Source of the DNA: an uncultured Clostridia bacterium
GTDB lineage: Bacteria; Bacillota; Clostridia; Oscillospirales; Acutalibacteraceae
NCBI GenBank assembly: GCA_944385055.1
Contig: CALWVT010000008.1
Coordinates: forward strand, 1-50,079
DNA length: 50,079 bases
Reading direction: 5' to 3'
Shown here one piece after another: positions 1 through 7,775 of this stretch. How positions within the stretch are numbered: the stretch's first letter is position 1; the number at the start of each line of letters is the position of its first letter. Under the pieces are notes generated by a model, which did no database searches, was not told where the DNA came from, and saw nothing but the letters and a program-made list of their open reading frames with translations. The position numbers were made by a program, and so were the translations under genes.

Positions 1-600
1 GCGCACGCGCATGGTACCGCGTCCGATAAGGCTTTTGCGGCGAAGCCTTCGCAAATCTCCCGGAAGCTCCTGCCGCGCAGCGGCTAGGAGTTCCGTCAAA
101 CCCCGATTTTATAGCCTCTTTTGGCGCGCGAATTGCGGCCGCAGGCCGCGCCAGCGCGACCGCAGGGGGAATCCCAAAGGGGGCGCAGCCCTCTTTGGCC
201 AGTCTTTGCCTACTTTCTGCTGGCCAGAAAGTAGGGGCCCGGCGCGGCCTGCGAAGTGCCCCGAAGGGGTAAGCGCGTCGAAGGGAAATTGAGAATTTTC
301 AAAAGACGTAAAAAGGATAAAGAAACCTCCCGGCAGAAAGCCCCGGGGCGGCAGCTCCCCAAAACAGCCCCCGAGCGCGTCAAGGGGAAATTGAGAATTT
401 TCAAAAGACGTAAAAAGGGTAAAGAAACCTCCCGGCAGAAAAGCCCCGGGGCGGCAGGCTCCCCAAAAAGCCCCCGAGCGCGTCAAGGGAAATTGAGAAT
501 TTTCAAAAGACGTAAAAAGGGTAAAGAAACCTTTCGGCAGAAAAGCCCCGGAGCGGCAGGCTCCCCAAAAAGCCCCGGGGGCGGGGCTTTGCCCCCAAAA
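1..600 (+). repeat. Structured intergenic repeat, copy E1 (subtype A), left end outside window
   Basis: No credible gene lies here. The stretch is one copy of a multi-hairpin element found seven times in the window. Read on the plus strand it holds hairpin H4 (arms GCCGC/GCGGC, near 73-98), H3 (GCGGCC at 135-140, GGCCGC at 144-149), H2 (CCAAAG...CTTTGG near 174-198) and H1 (CCTACTTTCTG at 209-219, CAGAAAGTAGG at 225-235). A GGGGCCC block and the motif GCGCGTCGAAGG (273-284) follow, then a tandem tail (separate entry). The loop CTGGC in H1 marks subtype A. Long open frames here encode only repeat-derived Arg/Pro/Gly-rich sequence and are not called. Confidence 0.85.
273..585 (+). repeat. Tandem tail repeat, three units of 102-103 bp
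   Basis: The motif GCGCGT begins units at 273, 375 and 478. Each unit runs on through a run containing TTGAGAATTTTC and AAAAGACGTAAAAAGG, then AAAGAAACC, CGGCAGAAA and a GGGGCGGCAG/CTCCCC hairpin. The units are nearly identical. This is the outer tail of element E1. Single or shortened versions of the same unit form the tails of the other copies. Confidence 0.9.
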
Positions 601-615
601 ACCCCCATTTCCCCC

Positions 616-644
616 TTGCGAATTGCCGCCGAATTTTCTATAAT
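616..644 (+). promoter_or_regulatory. Promoter of the MORN-repeat gene
   Basis: TTGCGA at 616-621, a 17-bp spacer, then a perfect TATAAT at 639-644. It sits just after the repeat tail and about 65 bp before the likely start codon. Confidence 0.8.
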
Positions 645-708
645 AAAAGATACAATACCGCCATTGCGGCGAAAAACCAAAAGGAAAGCGGAAGAAAGGG
701 TGGAAGCC

Positions 709-2391
709 TTGGAAGTGCACGTGTTCTACGCCATCGCCAGCCGCGAATACAGCGGCGGCGACCGCAGCCTTTTTGCGCGGGTGCGCCGGGAATATTTCGA
801 AAAGGGCCACTGCCACGGCAAGGCGCCGGCACAGGCGTTCGGCACCAAAGATACGGTTCACTATAAATGCACCCGCCGCACGATGCGGTGGGTCCTCGTC
901 TCGAACGGCCGCGTGCGCGAGCGTGTGGAGCCTACCCAGGGCGGCTTCGCCCTTTTGCGCTGGGACGACGGCGGCCGGCTGTTTGAAAAGACGGAGTTTG
1001 ACAAAACCCAGCAGTGGAAGCGCACGGCCTTTTACCGCAGCGACCCGCAAAAGCCCGCGTGCGTGCTGGAATTGCGCGGGGAGGATGGCATCCACTGCCT
1101 GCAATACGACACGGTGGAGGGAAAATATCGGGAATACATGCTCGAGCCCGTCCCTGTGGAGGAAGACGAAGAGAAAAATGCCGCACTAAACGCCAAAGTG
1201 GGGGAACCGCCGTTTCTCGCCTATACGGACGCCGGGCGGTTTTATTACTGCATGCCCGGGGAAGCCGATGCGCGGCGTGCGGCGGCAGACGCCGGCGGTG
1301 CCGATGGGCTTTCGCAGGAGTGGGAGCCGGACGACACATGGGTACATCTGCCGTTTTCCTTTATCCGCAACGACCACGCGCTCGACGACGCCTGCGCGCC
1401 TTCGCCGGATTTGGAGCTGGAAAGCGGCAGCGGGCCGCTCGATTTGGAGTGGCTCCACGAAGAGATGCAGCTGCCGCCGGACCTGGAGGATGCCGTGGTG
1501 GAAAACGCGGTCCCCGACGAGCCCGCCGTGATCGAGTGGGAGGGGCCGCTTTCGGAAAAGCTCGCGGAATCGTCCAGAGAAACGCCCGCGGAATCTTTAA
1601 AAGAAACGCCAAAAGAAGCGCCGAAGGAAAAGCCCGCGGTAACGGCGCCGCAGCCGTTCCCGCCCGTGCCGCAGCCGGCCCCCGCGCCGCCGCGCACGCT
1701 GCCGCCGCGCACGCAGCCGGACGAAGACCCCGCCGCGATGCAGCCGCCCGCGGCTTTGCGGCCCTCGAAGAGCATCCAGACGAGCTCGGGGCGCTACGAC
1801 TACTTCGGCCCGCTTTTGGAGGGGCAGCGCCAGGGCCAGGGCCGCACGCAGATGGAAAACGGCCACACGGCCTATGAGGGCGGCTTTTTGAAGGATAAGC
1901 GCGACGGCTTTGGCACGTATTACTACCGCTCCGGCAAGCTCTGCTATGCGGGGCACTGGAAGCAAAACCAGCGCGACGGCTTCGGCGTGAGTTTCAGCGC
2001 GCGCGACGGCAGCCTGTTTGTCGGCCAATGGAAGGACAACCGCCCGACCGGCATGGGCGCCGCGTTTGACGCCCGCGGGGAATTGACGTACTACGGCGGA
2101 TGGCTCGACGGCGTGCGGGACGGCCAGGGCACCGAATACCGCGCGGGCAAGGTCGTTTATGAAGGCGCGTGGCAGCACGGCAGCTATTCCGGGCGCGGCT
2201 GCCTGCATCTGCCCGACGGCGGGACCCTGACGGGCGCGTTCCGTGCCGGGCGCGCCAACGGCGCCTGTGAACAGCGCAGCGCTTCCGGCGAGCTCGTGCG
2301 CACGGGCGTGTGGAAGGACGGCGCGTTTGTCAGCGGCGTCCACTATGCCGACGGCAAACCCACGGAGATTGTCCGGGCGCTTTCGGAGTAA
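709..2391 (+). CDS. MORN-repeat protein with unknown N-terminal domain
   Basis: Predicted cytosolic protein of about 560 residues with no signal peptide or membrane segment. The first ~270 residues resemble nothing I recognise and are rich in aromatic and charged residues. An acidic, then proline-rich linker follows (runs of PKEAPKEKP and PPRTLPPRTQP near residues 300-350). The last ~190 residues are at least seven MORN repeats of the form Y.G.W..G...G.G, for example YEGGFLKDKRDGFGTYYY. MORN arrays are β-hairpin scaffolds, often implicated in lipid or protein contact. The TTG at 709 is chosen because AAAGGGTGG (695-703) lies 5 nt upstream; GTG at 700 or 715 is possible. It is transcribed from its own promoter and followed by the ptsI-like gene, which also has its own promoter. 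Partner and role are unknown. Confidence 0.8.
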   Translation: MEVHVFYAIASREYSGGDRSLFARVRREYFEKGHCHGKAPAQAFGTKDTVHYKCTRRTMRWVLVSNGRVRERVEPTQGGFALLRWDDGGRLFEKTEFDKTQQWKRTAFYRSDPQKPACVLELRGEDGIHCLQYDTVEGKYREYMLEPVPVEEDEEKNAALNAKVGEPPFLAYTDAGRFYYCMPGEADARRAAADAGGADGLSQEWEPDDTWVHLPFSFIRNDHALDDACAPSPDLELESGSGPLDLEWLHEEMQLPPDLEDAVVENAVPDEPAVIEWEGPLSEKLAESSRETPAESLKETPKEAPKEKPAVTAPQPFPPVPQPAPAPPRTLPPRTQPDEDPAAMQPPAALRPSKSIQTSSGRYDYFGPLLEGQRQGQGRTQMENGHTAYEGGFLKDKRDGFGTYYYRSGKLCYAGHWKQNQRDGFGVSFSARDGSLFVGQWKDNRPTGMGAAFDARGELTYYGGWLDGVRDGQGTEYRAGKVVYEGAWQHGSYSGRGCLHLPDGGTLTGAFRAGRANGACEQRSASGELVRTGVWKDGAFVSGVHYADGKPTEIVRALSE

Positions 2392-2466
2392 CGGCCGAAA
2401 TCGACGCGCCCGCGCACGGAAAACCGGCGAAAAGACCGTTTTGTTTGGGGTGTGCGCTTTCGCGAT

Positions 2467-2480
2467 GGAAAGCGCTTGTA
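2467..2480 (+). promoter_or_regulatory. Candidate cre-like site overlapping the ptsI -35
   Basis: GGAAAGCGCTTGTA matches about 12 of 14 positions of the Firmicute catabolite-responsive consensus TGWAARCGNWWNCW and overlaps the -35 box of the downstream promoter. CcpA control of a PTS gene would make sense, but one site with two mismatches is weak evidence. Confidence 0.3.
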
Positions 2481-2504
2481 AAATGGCGCAGAATCCAGTA
2501 CAAT
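2476..2504 (+). promoter_or_regulatory. Promoter of the ptsI-like gene
   Basis: TTGTAA at 2476-2481, a 17-bp spacer and TACAAT at 2499-2504. It lies in the short gap after the MORN gene, about 40 bp before the coding start. Confidence 0.75.
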
Positions 2505-2546
2505 AAAATGAAAATGCAGATTGCAGATTGAGGAAAGGCGGTGAGC

Positions 2547-4214
2547 GTGTTGCGGACTTTGCAGGGGACCCCGGCGTCGCCTGGGATTGCCATCGGACCG
2601 GTGCGCGTGCTTTCCTCCCAGCAGCGCTCGAAACCGCTGCCGGCGGGGGAACGTGTGCCGGCCCAGGAGCTCGCACGTCTGCGCGCCGCGCAAAAGCAGG
2701 CCGAAAAAGAGATCCAGGAGATTTATGAGCGCGCCTGTACGGAAGTGGGCGAGGGCGACTCCGTCATTTTCCAGATCCATATCCTGATGCTCCAGGACGA
2801 GGGATTCCAGCAGATGATCCGCAAGAGCATCGTCGAGGATCACGCGAGCGCGGAATATGCGGTGTGGAGCGCCGGCCGCAAGTTATATCAGATGTTTTCG
2901 AACATGGAAGACGAGTACATGCGCGCCAGAAGCGAGGATATGCTCGACATCAGCCGCCGGCTTTTGATGTGCCTAAACCGCCAGACGCCGTCGCTCGATT
3001 TTCAGGGGAACTACCTGATGACGCCGGCCGTTTTGTGCCTGACCCAGGCGGTGCCAAGCCAGATCATCCGCACAAACCACAGCCAGGTCTTGGCGCTCGT
3101 CACGCAGTACGGCAGCTCGACTTCCCACAGCGCCATCCTCGCCCGCGGCATGGGCAAACCCGCCGTGGTGGGCTTAGGCGAGCATTTTAAGGACCTGCCG
3201 CGCGGCGAGGGGCAGGTGATTGTCGACGGCACGAAGGGCGTCGTCATCGTAAACCCGACCCCCGAGACGCTCGAAAAATACACGCGCATCATGAGCGCGG
3301 AAAGCAGCCGCCGCGCGGATTTGGCCGCGTTTAAGGGCATGAAGACCATGTCGGCCGACGGCGTGCGTATCCATCTGCTTGCCAACATCAATTCCATGGC
3401 CGAGATCCAGATGGCGCTCGAAAACGACGCCGAGGGCGCGGGGCTCGTGCGCAGCGAATTTTTGTATTCGCCGGACCACTGCCCGACCGAGGAGGAGCAG
3501 TATCAGCAGTACAGCCAGATGCTCGCGCAGATGGGCGGCCGGCGCGTGATCGTGCGCACGCTCGACCTCGACTCGAACACGTCGTATTCCTATCTCGACC
3601 AGGAGCAGGAGGCAAACCCGGCCATGGGCCTGCGCTCGGTGCGGCTGTGCCTGCGGCACCGGGATTTATTCCGCACGCAGATCCGGGCGCTGCTGCGCGC
3701 ATCCGTTTACGGGCGGCTGGGGATTCTTGTGCCATTTGTCAACGACGGCGAAATGTTCCGGCAGATCCGCATGTGGATCCAGTCGCTTGCGGAGGAATTA
3801 AAGCGCGAAGGCAAGGAGATTTCCGAGGCGGTGTCCATCGGCGTCATGGTGGAGACGCCGGCCGCGGCCCTGCAGGCGCACGAGCTTGCGCGGGAGGCGG
3901 ATTTCTTTAACATCGGCACGAACGACTTAACGCAGTTTACGCTGGCGGTTGACCGCGAAAACCGGCAGCTCAAATCGCTTTATAACCCGAGCCATCCGGC
4001 CGTCAAGCGCCTGATCGCCTATGCGGCGCGCGCCGCGCATGAGGCGGGCATCCCCGTGTGCGTCAGCGGCGAGGCGGCTTCGGATTATTCGATGCTGCGC
4101 TTCTTTCTGCGCGCCGGCATCCAGTATCTGTCGGCGCCGCCGCCGTATATTCTGGAGCTGCGCCGGGAAATCGGCAGGCTGAAGGTTCGCGGCAAAGGGA
4201 ACGGAGGGCAGTGA
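2547..4214 (+). CDS. ptsI: PTS enzyme I-like phosphotransferase, divergent
   Basis: About 555 residues with the full enzyme I layout: helical N-terminal part, swivelling phosphohistidine domain with the motif GSSTSHSAILARG (His near residue 194), and a C-terminal PEP-binding barrel with GTNDLTQFTLAVDR. Enzyme I moves phosphate from PEP to HPr to start sugar uptake. Two conserved sites look altered. The usual C-G-E acid/base cysteine is serine (VSGEAASD, Ser near 507), and the usual TLDIGGDK loop reads TLDLDSNTS. This may be a paralogue with reduced or different activity. No HPr or sugar permease gene is nearby. The start is GTG 2547 because AGGAAAGG (2531-2538) sits 8 nt before it; GTG 2541 is too close. 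It overlaps no neighbour, and the lipoprotein gene begins 2 nt after its stop, so the two are probably cotranscribed. Confidence 0.8.
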   Translation: MLRTLQGTPASPGIAIGPVRVLSSQQRSKPLPAGERVPAQELARLRAAQKQAEKEIQEIYERACTEVGEGDSVIFQIHILMLQDEGFQQMIRKSIVEDHASAEYAVWSAGRKLYQMFSNMEDEYMRARSEDMLDISRRLLMCLNRQTPSLDFQGNYLMTPAVLCLTQAVPSQIIRTNHSQVLALVTQYGSSTSHSAILARGMGKPAVVGLGEHFKDLPRGEGQVIVDGTKGVVIVNPTPETLEKYTRIMSAESSRRADLAAFKGMKTMSADGVRIHLLANINSMAEIQMALENDAEGAGLVRSEFLYSPDHCPTEEEQYQQYSQMLAQMGGRRVIVRTLDLDSNTSYSYLDQEQEANPAMGLRSVRLCLRHRDLFRTQIRALLRASVYGRLGILVPFVNDGEMFRQIRMWIQSLAEELKREGKEISEAVSIGVMVETPAAALQAHELAREADFFNIGTNDLTQFTLAVDRENRQLKSLYNPSHPAVKRLIAYAARAAHEAGIPVCVSGEAASDYSMLRFFLRAGIQYLSAPPPYILELRREIGRLKVRGKGNGGQ

Positions 4215-4216
4215 CC

Positions 4217-5893
4217 ATGGCAAACCCGAAAAAGTGGATCTCGATTTTGCTTTTGGCGGCGCTGTGCGGCTGCCTGCTGACGGGCTGCGGCGAGGAGACG
4301 GCCTCGTCCGCCGCACCGGTGTCGTCGGCGGCGGCGCAGGAGGAGGCGCCGCAGGTTTCGCTGCCCGAGGCGCAGGACGCGTCCCTGACGGTGTCCCTCG
4401 GCGCGGAGCCCGCGTCGCTGGACCCGGCCAAAAGCGTTTCGGCGGATACCGACGCCTACAGCGCGGCGCTGTTTGAAGGGCTTTATAAGCGCGACGCGGA
4501 CGGAAACGTCGTGTTCGGCCAGGCCGAGAGCGCGACGGTTTCGGAAGACCGGCTGGTGTGGACGTTTACTTTGCGGGAGGACGCCTGCTGGAGTGACGGG
4601 AAGCCGGTGACGGCGGAGGACTTCGTCTATGCGTGGCGGCGCAACTGCCTGCTCGAGGACGCGGGCGAACGGGAGCTGTTTGCGTATTTGAAAAACGGCG
4701 AGGCGCTTTTAAACGGCACGATGCAGGGCGCGGAAAATCTCGGTGTGCGCGCGGTGGATGACCGCACGCTCGAGGTGGCGCTCGCGGCGCCGTGCGATTT
4801 TCTCGACACGCTTTTGCTGCGGCCGGTCTTTTCCCCGCTGCGCAGCGATGTCGTGGAGGGCAACGACGGCTGGGACCGCGGCAGCTTCGTGTCGAACGGG
4901 CCGATGACGCTCGCTGCCTGGTCCCATAAGGAATCGATCACGCTGCAGCGCAGCGAGACGTATTACGCGAAGGACGAGGTCACGACGCAGTCTTTGACGT
5001 GCCAGCTTTCGGAGGGCGACGACGCGCGGCTTTCGAATTACGACGCGAGCGGCCTTTCTTACTGCACGCCCCTGCCGGCCGATGACGCGAACATGCGCCG
5101 GCGCGGGGACCTGCTTTTGCAGGACCAGGACGCCGTCGCGTGCCTCGAATTTTACATGGCGGACGGGCCCCTGGCGGACGCGCGCGTGCGTCAGGCGCTG
5201 TCTTTGGCGATTGACCGCGACACGCTCGCAGCCGAAGGCACGGCGTTCCGCTTCCCCGCGGCGTGGAGCCTCGTGCCGGAAGGCTTTTCCGATGCGGTGC
5301 CGGGCAGCGATTTCCGGCAGACGGCCGGCGCGCTGCTCTCGGACGAGGACTATGCGGCGGATGTTGCGCAGGCGAATGCGCTGCTCGATGCGGCGGGCTA
5401 TGAAGACCGCGCGCGGCTTTCGCTGACGATTGTCAACGAGCCGGGGTCCTTCGCGCAGGTCGCCTCGGATGCGATCGTGCAGATGTGGCAGCAGGCGCTG
5501 GGCATTTCCTGCACGGTGCGCACGATGCAGCCCGACGATTACCAAGCCGCGTGCGCCGCGGGGGACGTGCAGGTGACGTTTACCGTGCTGCGGGCGACGT
5601 ACGGGGACGCATCGGCGCTTTTAGAGGCGATGGCCCCGCACAGCGGCCAGAACCGGCTTTCCTATGACGATGCGGGCTATACGGCGCTGCTTTCCCAGGC
5701 GCGCACGGCCACGGATGCGCAGGCGCGCTATACGGCGCTGCACGAGGCGGAGGCGTACCTGCTCGAGGCGCTGCCCGTGACGCCGCTGTTTGAGGTGCCG
5801 CACACGGCGCTGCTGGCGGCCGTCGTGACCGGCGCGCAGGTTTCGCCGGCGGGGATCGTGTCGCTCGCGTATTTCGAGACGGGCTCGTTATAA
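4217..5893 (+). CDS. Oligopeptide ABC transporter substrate-binding lipoprotein
   Basis: 558 residues. The N-terminus (MANPKKWISI, hydrophobic core, then LLTGC) is a lipoprotein signal with the modified cysteine at residue 24, followed by a Ser/Ala-rich spacer. The body fits solute-binding family 5 (OppA/DppA): ADSAS-type motifs such as GAEPASLDPAKS, the WSDGKPVTAEDFVYAWRR block near residues 120-135, and VRQALSLAIDRDTLA. It should bind peptides outside the membrane for an ABC importer, but no permease or ATPase genes are present, so it is an orphan receptor or works with a transporter elsewhere. ATG 4217 has GGAGGG 8 nt upstream. It lies 2 nt downstream of the ptsI-like gene. Confidence 0.88.
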   Translation: MANPKKWISILLLAALCGCLLTGCGEETASSAAPVSSAAAQEEAPQVSLPEAQDASLTVSLGAEPASLDPAKSVSADTDAYSAALFEGLYKRDADGNVVFGQAESATVSEDRLVWTFTLREDACWSDGKPVTAEDFVYAWRRNCLLEDAGERELFAYLKNGEALLNGTMQGAENLGVRAVDDRTLEVALAAPCDFLDTLLLRPVFSPLRSDVVEGNDGWDRGSFVSNGPMTLAAWSHKESITLQRSETYYAKDEVTTQSLTCQLSEGDDARLSNYDASGLSYCTPLPADDANMRRRGDLLLQDQDAVACLEFYMADGPLADARVRQALSLAIDRDTLAAEGTAFRFPAAWSLVPEGFSDAVPGSDFRQTAGALLSDEDYAADVAQANALLDAAGYEDRARLSLTIVNEPGSFAQVASDAIVQMWQQALGISCTVRTMQPDDYQAACAAGDVQVTFTVLRATYGDASALLEAMAPHSGQNRLSYDDAGYTALLSQARTATDAQARYTALHEAEAYLLEALPVTPLFEVPHTALLAAVVTGAQVSPAGIVSLAYFETGSL

Positions 5894-5942
5894 CGGTGCT
5901 TTGCGCGCGGGTTTTCTGGATTTTCAAACCATACGGATATGC

Positions 5943-5990
5943 GCCGGGCGGCGCCGCTGGGATTTGCGGCGCCGCCCGGCATTCGTGTTT
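5943..5990 (+). terminator. Hairpin terminator after the lipoprotein gene
   Basis: Perfect 15-bp stem GCCGGGCGGCGCCGC (5943-5957) with its complement at 5966-5980 and an 8-nt loop. The following T-tract is weak (ATTCGTGTTTT). Confidence 0.7.
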
Positions 5991-6000
5991 TCCGGGGCCT

Positions 6001-6108
6001 TTACAGCCCCGACAGGGCCACCCCAAGCCCCGGCAGCAGAAGCAGCAGCGCGAAAAACACCAGCCGCCAGAGTGCGCGGGGCGGGACGGCGCGAAACCGG
6101 ACCCGCAT
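6001..6108 (-). CDS. Small hydrophobic peptide, 35 aa, hypothetical
   Basis: A short minus-strand reading frame starts with ATG at 6108 and ends with TAA at 6001-6003. The start is preceded at ideal distance (8 nt) by AAGGAGGGG, a near-perfect ribosome binding site, and this is the main reason to believe it. The peptide begins MRVRFRAVPPRALWRL, then one hydrophobic stretch (VFFALLLLLPGLGVAL) long enough for a single membrane helix. No family is recognised. It lies between two plus-strand genes, antisense to nothing, with its stop beside the upstream gene's terminator. It could be a membrane micro-protein or a toxin-like peptide. No clear promoter was found for it. Confidence 0.5.
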   Translation of the reverse strand: MRVRFRAVPPRALWRLVFFALLLLLPGLGVALSGL

Positions 6109-6273
6109 CGGGAACCCCTCCTTTTTGCAGCGCGCGGCGCGCCGGATGGCTTTACCCCTTTCAGTTTACAGGCCCGCGGCGCCCGTTATGCAGGGCGGCC
6201 GCCCTTTTTCGCGAAGGAGTGCGCGGCTATGCAGGAATGCGACCGGTTTCATGCAAAAAAGGCGCCGGCCCGT

Positions 6274-6302
6274 TTGACTTCCCACCCCGGGCACGGTATA
6301 AT
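6274..6302 (+). promoter_or_regulatory. Promoter of citrate synthase gene
   Basis: TTGACT at 6274-6279, a 17-bp spacer and a perfect TATAAT at 6297-6302. The expected leader is about 60 nt. The rest of the 6109-6370 gap shows nothing else convincing. Confidence 0.85.
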
Positions 6303-6370
6303 AAAAGTATCCGCCACTTTTTCCGGCGGAAATTTTGACGTGCATCGCACGGCAGAAAGCGGGCGAAGCT

Positions 6371-7741
6371 ATGACAGAATCATCCACGAAACGGAAAGCG
6401 GTTTCCGAGGAACTGCAGCATATGTGCGAGGCGTTCCGCCGGAATAATTTCATAGAGCCGGAAGCGTTCGCGCTTTACGGCGTCAAGCGCGGCCTGCGAA
6501 ACCCCGACGGGACGGGCGTTTTGGCGGGCCTGACGAAGATTTCAAACGTCCACGGCTACGTGGTCAGCGACAACGTGCGCGTGCCGGACAAGGGCGTTTT
6601 GACGTACCGCGGCATCGACGTCACGGAGATTGTAGAGGGCTGCGTCGCGTCGGGGCGCTTCGGGTTTGAAGAGGTCGTGTGGCTGCTTCTGACCGGCGAG
6701 CTCCCCACGGCAAAGCAGCTGGAAAGCCTGCACAATGTGCTGAGCTATTACCGCGAGCTTCCGGAAAATTTCGCGGAGGACATGATTTTAAAGGCGCCGT
6801 CTGCGAATATTATGAATAAGCTCGCGCGCTCCGTTTTGGCGCTTTATTCCTATGACGACAATCCCGACGATCCGTCGCTTGAAAACAGCCTGCGGCAGAG
6901 CTTCCAGCTCATCGCGCGCCTGCCGGCCATCATGACGTATGCCTACCAGGTCAAGCGCCGCCGCTACGACCACGAGAGCATGTTCTTCCATCCGGTCGAC
7001 CCGGACGAGACGATCGCCGAATCGATCTTAGACGCGATCCGCCCCGACCGCAAGTATACGCCCGAGGAGGCGCACCTGCTCGATTTGTGCATGGTGCTCC
7101 ACGCCGAGCACGGCGGCGGCAACAACTCGACATTTACGGTGCGCTCGGTCTCCTCGACCGGCAGCGACATCTACTCGGCGATTGCCGCGGGCATCGGCTC
7201 CTTAAAGGGCCCGCGCCACGGCGGCGCGAACCACCGCGTCATGGAGATGATGCAGGGCTTAATGGCGGAGGTCAAGGATTGGCAGGACGACGGCGAAGTG
7301 CGCGATTACCTCGTGAAGCTTTTAAAGGGCGAGGCGGGCGACCGGTCGGGGCTGATCTACGGCATGGGCCACGGCGTCTACACGCTCTCGGACCCGCGCG
7401 CGGTGCTGTTAAAGCGCGAGGCCAAAAAGCTCGCGGTGTCCCATGGGATGGAGGAGAAATTCGAGCTGTTCGAGCGCGTCGAGCGCCTGGCGCCGGAGGT
7501 TTTCGCCGAAGTGCGCGGGAACACGAAGGTCATCAGCGCGAACGTCGATTTCTATTCGGGCCTCGTCTACGAGATGCTCCATATCCCGAGCGACCTGTAC
7601 ACGCCGCTGTTTGCCGTATCGCGCATCGCGGGCTGGTGCGCGCACCGCATCGAGGAGATGGAGACTTCGAAGCGCATCATGCGCCCGGCGTACCGTTCGC
7701 TTTCGGCGCCGCGCCGCTACATCCCGCTTTCCGAGCGGTGA
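6371..7741 (+). CDS. gltA: Citrate synthase
   Basis: 456 residues. Condenses acetyl-CoA and oxaloacetate to citrate. Signature segments are HAEHGGGNNSTF (catalytic His about 247), GPRHGGANH (His about 283) and NVDFYSG (Asp about 393), in the normal order. The ~50-residue N-terminal extension and overall length fit the clostridial long form, which some annotations label citrate/2-methylcitrate synthase; the sequence alone does not separate the two. ATG 6371 is the first sensible start. Its ribosome site (AAAGCGGGCGAAG) is poor, while the promoter is strong. No aconitase or isocitrate dehydrogenase gene follows, so it is probably expressed alone or with the downstream membrane protein gene, which begins 34 bp later. 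Confidence 0.92.
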   Translation: MTESSTKRKAVSEELQHMCEAFRRNNFIEPEAFALYGVKRGLRNPDGTGVLAGLTKISNVHGYVVSDNVRVPDKGVLTYRGIDVTEIVEGCVASGRFGFEEVVWLLLTGELPTAKQLESLHNVLSYYRELPENFAEDMILKAPSANIMNKLARSVLALYSYDDNPDDPSLENSLRQSFQLIARLPAIMTYAYQVKRRRYDHESMFFHPVDPDETIAESILDAIRPDRKYTPEEAHLLDLCMVLHAEHGGGNNSTFTVRSVSSTGSDIYSAIAAGIGSLKGPRHGGANHRVMEMMQGLMAEVKDWQDDGEVRDYLVKLLKGEAGDRSGLIYGMGHGVYTLSDPRAVLLKREAKKLAVSHGMEEKFELFERVERLAPEVFAEVRGNTKVISANVDFYSGLVYEMLHIPSDLYTPLFAVSRIAGWCAHRIEEMETSKRIMRPAYRSLSAPRRYIPLSER

Positions 7742-7775
7742 TTCGGAAGGAATTGACGAAGGGGAGGCCTGCCGG

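Noticed and set aside
1-600. CRISPR array
   Set aside because: The repeats are long (102-103 bp), contiguous and without unique spacers, and there are no cas genes.
11-640. Long open reading frames across the repeat elements, also at 41505-42102, 43764-44813 and 49579-50053
   Set aside because: Their products are Arg/Pro/Gly-rich and repeat in several frames with the elements (ending in forms like APARPERVEG). They lack ribosome sites and follow repeat boundaries, so they are by-products of the structured repeats.
256-708. N-terminal extension of the MORN protein into the tandem repeat
   Set aside because: The frame is open only because of the repeat. A consensus promoter at 616-644 and a ribosome site at 695-703 place the start at about 709.
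5896-6447. Plus-strand frame crossing the citrate synthase promoter
   Set aside because: It overlaps a terminator, the promoter and the citrate synthase start in another frame. An AAGGAG near 6213 gives no sensible product.
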